Below are positions 56,210 to 64,000 of a stretch of 64,000 bases of DNA, one piece after another (positions within the stretch are counted from its first letter, which is position 1; each line of letters opens with the position of its first letter). Made by a program: the position numbers and the translations under genes. The stretch spans positions 1-64,000 of the forward strand of contig ARYC01001998.1 in assembly GCA_000711775.1 (NCBI GenBank), written 5' to 3'. The notes beneath the pieces were generated by a model. That model was not told the origin of the DNA. It searched no databases and saw nothing but the letters and a program-made list of their open reading frames with translations. This DNA comes from Oxytricha trifallax. Taxonomy: Eukaryota; Ciliophora; Spirotrichea; Sporadotrichida; Oxytrichidae.

Positions 56210-57216
56210 CGGTTAATTTATGATCTGGGTATGTAAGATTACTGTTTTAATTGAGTTATGTGTGCGAGGAATATAGTAAATAACTCAAACCCATTCAATT
56301 ACACGTCTATATAAAGATTGCTCCACAAATCCTTTGCCACTGTCAGGTCTCACTTCTTTTTGCACTGAATTTGAAAAGATAGCAACTTAATTCTAATCCT
56401 AAGAAAACATTAATATTTCAACAGCATTAAATTGACAATCTTATCAATGATAAGACTCTGAAATACTGGGCTCATATATATTTAGTTTAAAGATCTGTGA
56501 TTTTTTTTCGAAAATTTCCTGAGCTTCATATCCCTGCATAATCTATAGCTAATATTTATTTGAAAAATGAAATATCTTTTAAGAGAGTCAATCGCATGGG
56601 GAGTGATTGACTTTGCTGTTCCATTTTATAAGATGAATTTAAATTATATATATATATATATGATTAAATGCAGAGAGCTTAAGAGAAAGAGAATGACATG
56701 ATGAAGCTGTATTTACATTCAATACCTTTATATCAAGGTCTTGGTACAAGAGGTATAGCAATATTGAAGTTTATGATCAAAAGGTTAAGATTTAAACGCT
56801 TTACTTGGGGAAATCAGTGAAGATAAAGAGCTTAAGACGTTATTAACTCTTGCTCAATAAAGACTGATAAATACATAAAATTCTTACAGTAGCTCAGAGA
56901 TAAGTATGCTGAATAAGAAATCAATATGTTTGTATATAATATTTTTGTACACAAATCTAAAGACTAAAGGTAGGAAAAAGAAAGGCTAAACATAACACTG
57001 TATTTAATGTTCCTTACATACCTCAATTCAATGGAATTGATTTGTATTGTGGCCTATTGAAAGACCATACAAGAAACTTCTACTATACATCTTGATTCAC
57101 GATTTGAAGATAGACAAAGCAGACTTTAAAAAGTGTGCTGCAAAGAGAGTTAGCTATAAGAAAGCTAGGGTGTGCGAAAAGAAAGATTTTGTATATAATA
57201 TTAACGAATTGAGAAG
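56210..57216 (+). pseudogene. TBE transposase relic
   Basis: Aligns to the TBE-D transposase but lacks several stretches: the first catalytic block is partly lost near 56690-56705, and there are numerous single-base gaps. Third catalytic motif region is visible as NGIDLYCG, i.e. Glu replaced by Asp. Confidence 0.85.
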
Positions 57217-57219
57217 TTC

Positions 57220-57991
57220 ACATTAAATGAGCTTTTAAATAGATTTTGCTTCTCTTTCTTTTCTTCCTCTAATGGGTTACTTGACCCATATTTATTTTTT
57301 CGTTATGCCATTTATTGAATCGATATTAAATCTCATCTGGCTTTTAAATATCTTTGAAGAGTTTTTTTTTAATAAATTCATGTTTTACTTCAGACTCTTT
57401 CTCATTTAATTTGCTGCGCTCTTTCATCAAGTATATAGCATTACCAGGTTTTCCTATAAAGTTAAAAGTTTAAGCTAACTAGAGATGAACGAGTCAGTCA
57501 AAGAGAAATGTCTCGCTAAATATATTTCAGTGCTAAATATATTTCAGTGCTTATATTTTCCTTCTGGAGGGAAGCTACAGCGCTTACTGTGAGCTTAAGT
57601 ACTGAGGTTAAAAGGTTCCAAGAACGCCAATGAAGAATTTCTATCTGAAAATTTATTAGAGAGTTGAAGCTTTGACGGTGGGTAGAGAGCAACATCTGGA
57701 TCACTCATCGCATTATCGTAGAAGTTTTTCACTGATATTTCTGGGTAGTAAGGTATCTCTATTCATCCTAACTTCATTAGTCTTAAAACTTTTTTATTTA
57801 GCAAAGTTAGGCTTTTAGGAATGAGATTTTAGTTCCTTCCAAAGTTGCCTGAAAAATCCCAATATTTTATTAAGTTATTTAAAGGTAAATATCTTGCTAA
57901 ACCAAGTAGCTGTAGAGGTCCTCTTTACTTCTAAAATATATATTAAATTTTGAGAAAATATTCTCTTCATTGCATCATTCTTTGACTCCAT
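57220..57991 (-). pseudogene. TBE 22-kDa gene relic
   Basis: ATG equivalent at 57991 (MESKNDAMKRIFSQ). Similarity continues to the C-terminal basic region near 57240 with many indels. A local tandem duplication (gctaaatatatttcagt) is present at 57513-57546, inside the region of the second intron and following exon. Confidence 0.8.
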
Positions 57992-58461
57992 CTTGCTTCC
58001 TCTTTCTAGAAATGTTAATGAAATTTAAAATTATGGATATCCATTCTAAGTTTAATAAAATATTACTAGTAAATAGAGAGGACCTTCTGAAGGTCATCCT
58101 GATAATTTATGAGGATAAGCATTAAATAACTTACTCTAAGCTTCAAAGATTGATTTCCACTTTTATCAGCTTTCTTCAATAAATTTTTCCAAATAATGTT
58201 TAATTATTTTAGAAGGTACTCCAAATTAGGTTCAAACTTAATTTTGAGGATCTCCTAGAGAAGCAAAAATTCTTTAGGAGCATTTAATTTATTAAAAGCT
58301 AAAATATTATTATAAAATATGTCAACTTACAGTCTTTTATGATGCTTCATTTTCTCACCTCTCAGCAAAAAAATTTATAAAACCTCCTTAAACTTTGCAT
58401 TTATATTATACCTGCTGCTGGGCTTTATCATAATAATAAAATCTATCATCAAACAAAAATT

Positions 58462-59895
58462 TGAGCTAAACTCTTAAGAAGAGCGACATTACTTAAATCA
58501 AGCAATAAAAATTATCATTCCAGCACCCCAAAAAAGTATTGATCATAGACGCTATTACTAGTGGGAGCCTACTTATGACAACTTTGACTCGCTTAACTTT
58601 GTGATTTAAATTTAAAGCTTATAGAAGATTGCCAAAGAAGAAAGAGCATGCAGTGGAGGAGGTAAAATTACCCTCTATTGATCATTAAATTTCACAACAC
58701 AAAGTGGAGTATTTTTTCAAAGATTGCAATATAAGTTTCCCTTAAAATTCAACCTACTAGAGACATATAAAAGATTTAAACAATGACATTCCTCACTTAT
58801 ATCTCAAGTATTTAAATAAGGCTGGAAAGTATATTTGTGAGTTCTGTGTGAAGCCTTATTCTAATTCAAGATACCTCAAAGTGCACTTAAAGAAAAAGCA
58901 CAATCAAAGTTTTGTCTTTATTCACGAAGAGACAGGATAAAGATTACTCTAAAAAAAAAGATCAAGAAACCCAGTCGATTCTCTCAGGGTAGAATTAGAG
59001 AAGCAAATCAAAATTAAGAAAGCATTTAAAAACTTTAGAGTCTCGGAAATCAATAAATCACGGTAAAAATTGAGGCAATTAAAATACCTATCTTAAAAAT
59101 GATTATCAAAGATTCTTGCCTTGAAAGCTGCCTCATTTTCCAGGATAAAACAGAGAATAGATTCATCACGGATGACAAATATGTCTACAAAAATAATAAA
59201 TTCAATTACTTTCTTCCAGATGACAAGTTATACAATTTGCAAATGAGTTTTATGCTCTTTAATAGGAGAAGTTTAAAGCTAATAGCATATTATTTAGCTC
59301 GATGCCATTTTGCTTGGAAGAAATCATGTAGCTTTTAAGCCTCCCCTCCTTGAAATGACTTACAGAGAATTTCTATCTGACAATTGGTGTCAAAGGTATA
59401 TTGACTAGATTGTACAATTGATTGTAGAAGCAATAGAAAAGCTTAATAAACTTGACTATTTCCACTAACACAGAAGCCAGAAAAAATCATGATAGATTTT
59501 CAATCTCTGAGAGTTTACATTAACGATTTCATCAGATCTCAGAAAGTGCAATCCTCTGCTTTAAGAAATGTATTAGGCACTACGGGATATTTTACAGAGA
59601 GAGAAATGGAGAGGACGATATACTATATGTGATGTATGGGCTTTAGCAGTAATGATAATATAGAGTGATCAGCCAAGAACTTAACACTTTAGCTGCAAGA
59701 GTGAAAGATATTCAAAGTAAAGAATCGAGCAATTTAGATATATAAAAGATAAGTGGATGTCTTGAGAGAGATTGCTAAACAAACTATCATCAATCCAAGC
59801 AATGAAATCAAGCTAGAATAGAGACAATCAGACAACACCTTAGGAAGATAAAATTTAAAGAATCCCACATGATAATAAGCTTATGTTTGTATGAA
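58462..59895 (+). pseudogene. TBE 57-kDa gene relic
   Basis: Start codon changed to TTG. Zinc-finger residues partly lost in the first finger (FFKDCNISFP), second finger recognisable (YICEFCVKPYSNSRYLKVH). Kinase-like half badly eroded: HRDLKPEN is not intact (KPEKIMIDF remains). Ends LMFV-TGA near 59893. Confidence 0.8.
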
Positions 59896-60037
59896 ATATT
59901 AAAAATCGTTTCATATACACGCTTAAATTGCTAATATTTAAACCATAAACCACTGCATAAGCCCTAATAAAACCCTAATAAGTATACATTAATTGCTACC
60001 CCTCATCAATCAAAATACTGAAAATTTTTTGAATTTG

Positions 60038-61361
60038 AATTTTTAATTAAACATTGACCAAACGAGCTGAGTGCTACTTTCATTTCATTAATTTACAAAT
60101 ATTAGATACTTTTTAATATTTTTTTTATAATGAGTCTTTAAGAATAATTATCAAAGAATCAGCTAGCTTGATTTTATTGCATTTCTATTAAATAATAATA
60201 AATATTTTTTTCTGTTAATTAATTTAATATAATAACTTGTATTTATCGATGTTCAATCTATAAAATTAATCTTCTTAGAGATTAAAAAATAATATTCTAG
60301 TATAATAGGATAATTATCTCAAGAATTTGAATAAAATTAAGCTTAATTCCATAGCTTAAATGACGTTGTATAAAAATAATAACTTAAGAATTTATCAACA
60401 TACAAAGTTGCAATTTGCAATAACCACGATAATGAACATATAAAGAATTAATTCAAATTTTCCAAAAAATTAAAAACATTTTCTTTTTCTGGTGCTAGCA
60501 GAAGTAGGATAAAAATAATAAGATAGTGGTAATTCATAATAATAATACATATAAATTAAATATTAAACTCTTTATTGTCGAATTTGAACAAATATTGAGT
60601 TCTAGCAACTATATTTAAGAAATTAGTATTCAAATTTTAATAAAATTTAATTTTATTATTGATATGTTATTTTAAATATAACTGAATATATTTTTGAGTG
60701 AAATCAGATTTCATACAAAAAAATCAATAGGAACAAGTCAAACTAGAAAACTAATCTTCGTAATATCATATCAGCAAATAGGGTCTTATAGATTCCACCT
60801 TTTTACTCCAATGCAAACTGAACTAACTTTCAAAATCCCAAATAATTTATACATAATTTGAAATATTATAACTTACTAGAACTTTTTACGAGTCAAGTAT
60901 TTAATATAACCGAATAATGTCCCTACTAAAATACCAATATCTCGTATTCATACTATTAAAGACATCAAGATCTCTCATCACTCCAAAGATATTATAATTT
61001 TCCATCATCCTTAAAGCAAATTTATAGACTACAGTATAATTGCCAAGAATACATTAATCAAATAATTTCACTTCAACTACTTCGGGTTTATGAGCAAACT
61101 AATTGGAGGAAATGGCGATAGTGCTTTTGATAAATGATATTTGTAGACAGTTATTAACTAATTCAAAATATCAACTCATAAATCAAATTCATCTAAAGAG
61201 GTCTTTGTCTAAGATAGTTATAAATTTAAGAATATCTATCAATTGGTTGGTAAACTTACCAAAATTATTAATAAGATTTTAGTCTAAATCAGATTAATGA
61301 CCTTTTTAATATATAATATTTTCTATATAAAAAAAGGATCAAATTTATTAATACCCTTAAA
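60038..61361. other. AT-rich region
   Basis: Mostly featureless. A less AT-rich patch at 60925-61130 (+) has a frame reading YYQRHQDLSSLQRYYNFPSS and LLRVYEQTNWRKWRQ, which could be an MDS but has no other support. Confidence 0.4.
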
Positions 61362-61568
61362 TCAAAGCTTAATTAATTTTGCATTTAATTTAATTTTAAT
61401 GAATAAGTTTGTTTCAAAATTATAATTGAAGAATATAATAGAATAATTAAAATCCGTAAGAATAGCCTTTTCATGATCATCCTCACCATAATCTTCGTCT
61501 TTCTGTAATTTCCACCCTCTCTGTGCCACCTTTCGAGGCATTTGTCCTGTGACTTCTGTCCTGAAATT
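61362..61568 (-). CDS. 3' coding segment, unrecognised
   Basis: Behind an acceptor-like TTTCAG, the minus frame reads TEVTGQMPRKVAQRGWKLQK, DEDYGEDDHEKAILTDFN, then an Ile/Asn/Phe-rich end at TGA 61362-61364. The first ~40 residues are well mixed and GC-richer, the tail is AT-driven. No domain. Probably the last MDS of a gene or a small isolated exon. Confidence 0.4.
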   Translation of the reverse strand, partial: NFRTEVTGQMPRKVAQRGWKLQKDEDYGEDDHEKAILTDFNYSIIFFNYNFETNLFIKIKLNAKLIKL

Positions 61569-62810
61569 TTATCAGATAGAACCAATTAAATAAATTTAAA
61601 GATATGTCTTTGAAGCTTAATTTATAATTTAGTGCATAAGCTCAATTACTGTCAAAATATTAAGTTTCCTTTTCAATATTATCTTCTAATAATGGAAATT
61701 TTTCTAATCATAAATTATAATAGGAAATCAATAAATTTAATTTAATAATTAAATCTAAAAATGAAAACATTACTAGCTGAAGATAGAGTGGTTAAATATT
61801 CATTATAAATTTGTAAGTTACAAATTTTAAATCTTTTTTTTAAAAAATAAATACTTTTTCATCAATATTTCATGACAGTCTAAGGACAGGAAAACATGAA
61901 AGAATGCGCCTAATTGGACAAGAATTTATTAAATTTATCAATGCAGTTAGAGATTTTTATGAAACATTCTTAAGTAATAGATAAGCTGTTTGCTTTTTCC
62001 ATTCTCTTTTAAATTAACAAGTATTAGTTTTCTCATGAATCTTTATCTTATAATATTATATTTTTCAAAAATTTTAACAAGAGAGTAAGCTAATTGGCGT
62101 CATTTCCTCTATTAATGAATTTGAAACTGATATCCGTAGCTCACTAATACCTAATTATTTAACGTGATTAATAACAATAAGACTATTCTTAATTAATAGT
62201 TAAAACATTATAAATACTTTCTGTAATTTTATTTTATTTCTAATGACAGCCAATTTTAGAGAAATGATAACATTCTTCTGTTTAAGCAAATATAAAAAGT
62301 CCCATAAATTCATTTTAAATTTTAATCAGCTTATAAAGTAGTTTAGATACATTAAGGATCTTGATAATCAGCTGGAGGGCAACTAGCATAAAAGCAGACA
62401 ACAACCAAAAAGATATAAGAGATGAGATTTTGCAAATTAATTGATAGTCTTCCACATCCACAAAATATCTAATAAGTAATGCTTACTGTAGCTTGATGAA
62501 ATTATTATAAGGTAAAAATTTTAGAATTGAAAAGAAGATAAATATTCAAATACATTCTCTATTTTTTGAATTTATATAAGAAAATATACTTCTGCTATAA
62601 AGTAAAACAAACCTTCAAAACCTTCTTGAAGTGATGTTATTATCCTGGTATGAGTTGTTTAGTTTCATAAAATATTATCTTTAACAAGGATTAGGGAACT
62701 TTTCCAAGGGTATAATATTACTTATATTGAATGAAGCTTCTTGGTCTGCATTATGAATGAGTTAACTCTGCTACTTTATCAAGGTTTGCTCATTCCAAAT
62801 AGTCCACTTC

Positions 62811-63110
62811 ATGCTCCTTCTTGTACCCTTGATAATACCTAGCTTAGTTCAAGCCTACAGTGACTAAATGTCCTAGGACTAACCTATCTACTACACATAT
62901 AATGGTGAAATTCCCTTCTTCCCTTGGTTTGTCTTAATTAATTCTTATTATTTTGATTAAGTTAATTAAGAATTCTTAATATATTTTTTGACTTTTCCAA
63001 TGATCATGTTTAGCTTAGATGACCATCTATTTTTAAATCTCACTAGCTTCATCTTAAGAGAGTGGTCGGCCAAACTATGCTTTGCAGATTGGAAACTTCT
63101 TGGAAGATGA
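62811..63110 (+). CDS. Candidate small protein or MDS, unrecognised
   Basis: ATG 62811 (MLLLVPLIIPSLVQAYSDQM), which looks like a signal peptide, followed by SQDQPIYYTYNGEIPFFPWF. The frame remains open through a more AT-rich middle to TGA 63108-63110. The AT-rich middle (about 62940-63000) may be an IES. An upstream segment at 62700-62800 (MNELTLLLYQGLLIPNSP) lies in another frame. No family. Confidence 0.35.
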
Positions 63111-63286
63111 GGAAATTTATGAGAAAAAATATAATGCAAACAAATACTTTTCTCATAAACTTTGTGTATAAAGAGCGCCTTTTTTAAATTAAGATTGAAT
63201 TAAGCGCTTATTAAGACTATTTAATAATTATTTAAGTTTTAATTAAGAATTTTTGCCGCCACATTAATTTACAAAACCTTTACATC

Positions 63287-64000
63287 ATGCTAAGCCTAGA
63301 AGAAAATAAGCTTTCCTAAGACTCCATCAAAGACATTGAGTCCTTAAAAGTGTAACAGATTGATACTCTTATTGATCAAAAGTCAGGATACCATCAAGTG
63401 GACACCCCAGCATTTTAAATTGACTCGTAAGAGAATAGAGTCGATATACTTAACAGCAAGCGGAGAGGCCGCAAGTCTATCTATGAGGGGGCCGAGCACC
63501 CTGAACTTATAGATAGAGCAAAACTAATCCTTCCCATGACAAATTATGACATCGATTAGTTGCTCGAACTAGAAGAGTTCAAAATTTTAAGGAACTCAGA
63601 GGACCTGCCAAGGTTCATAAGAAAGTTCATATTAAATAAGACGTCCAAGAACCACTCTAAATCAATGAAAGCAAAGTCTCTAAAGGGCTTTGATAGTCCC
63701 CATAGAGTTGCAATAGACTACAGCCAAATGGGTCACCATGTTCCTAAGAATTAACAAGGCTCGAAGGATGTACTCAATGCTTAGTCCTCTCTTACTCCAC
63801 AGGCAAACTATGGTGCTAAAATTTAATCTGAAATCACTTCAAATTACCTCAGGTAATATATGATCCTTAAGCCATAGGAGCGATATGAATTCCTGGAAAA
63901 GATATGTGAAAGGAACAGCCAGAGTCTGCTAGAATTTTTGATTAACTTAAAAACTACTTGCTCTTCCAATTTTTATGACGGCATGTTCGGACTTATCCAT
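63287..64000 (+). CDS. Unrecognised protein, 5' part (runs off the window)
   Basis: ATG 63287 (MLSLEENKLSQDSIKDIESL), open for 238 codons to the end of the window with TAA/TAG as Gln. Contains a basic patch (NSKRRGRKSIYEGAEH), a Leu/Glu-rich stretch (DIDQLLELEEFKILRNSEDL), PRFIRKFILNKTSKNHSKS, and an amphipathic segment (LKPQERYEFLEKICERN). GC content is higher than the upstream flank, which supports an MDS. No domain recognised; C-terminal part is missing. Confidence 0.7.

Larger units (their letters stand above)
56094..60037 (+). mobile_element. TBE-F: ancient, heavily decayed telomere-bearing element
   Basis: Left tip ccaaccaccaaaaccctttcagtag, right tip actgaaaattttttgaatttg: both C4A4 blocks are mutated. 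Gene order and internal sequence follow TBE-D (same subfamily) over its whole length at roughly 80% identity, with many indels. Outside bases are ATT (left) and AAT (right), both ANT-type but not identical. All three genes are dead. Confidence 0.9.

Noticed and set aside
1..64000. Bacterial-type features (Shine-Dalgarno sites, operons, terminators, CRISPR, rRNA/tRNA)
   Set aside because: Genetic code, introns, IESs and TBEs show a ciliate germline; no such features were found on either strand by reading.

Overview
The window reads as germline (micronuclear) DNA of a spirotrich ciliate of the Oxytricha/Stylonychia type. Three things support this. (1) Real reading frames run through TAA and TAG, which fall where Gln is expected, and stop only at TGA. 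(2) There are five full or partial telomere-bearing elements (TBEs) plus one stub, with C4A4 repeats at their tips. (3) Coding segments are split by short AT-rich spacers flanked by short direct repeats (pointers), i.e. macronuclear-destined segments (MDSs) separated by internal eliminated sequences (IESs). No rRNA, tRNA or CRISPR array was recognised.

Layout: 1-648 holds a truncated minus-strand TBE stub. 655-2611 (-) is the 5' part of a USP10/Ubp3-like ubiquitin protease with one IES. 3011-7191 is a decayed TBE. 7266-9962 (-) holds unrecognised Asn/Gln-rich coding segments. 9966-13622 is mostly non-coding, with a possible IS630/Tc1-type transposase remnant. 13623-17917 (-) holds three tandem paralogues (A, B, C) sharing an unusual CX2CX11HX4H finger. 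18161-20931 (-) is an EF-hand protein in several pieces. 21828-23420 (+) is a BTB/POZ protein cut at its 3' end by a TBE (23421-27882), which itself carries a 411-bp nested element with a MORN-protein fragment. 28242-30698 (+) is a secreted EF-hand-like protein gene in pieces. 30984-35156 is the best preserved TBE, with an intact transposase. 35618-37432 is a TBE fragment split by a second nested inverted-repeat element. 37433-41000 is AT-rich and empty. 41020-44720 holds candidate coding segments, an orphan CDPK tail and a GC-richer island. 45570-47368 is a TIR element with telomere-like tips around a spliced, GC-richer reading frame. 47369-54100 is AT-rich and almost featureless. 54122-54640 (-) is an isolated spliced coding island. 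56094-60037 is a heavily decayed TBE. 63287-64000 (+) is the start of a gene that runs off the end.

The TBEs carry the three known genes: a 42-kDa DDE transposase, a 22-kDa protein on the opposite strand, and a 57-kDa zinc-finger/kinase-like protein. Two subfamilies can be told apart by the sequence just inside the C4A4 tips. The most novel items are the two nested inverted-repeat elements carrying host-like gene fragments, the telomere-tipped 1.8-kb element, the tandem zinc-finger-like family, and the micro-introns and switched repeat modules inside the TBEs. Because TGA is the only stop, chance open frames are long, so ORFs without motif, family or splice-phase support are scored low.
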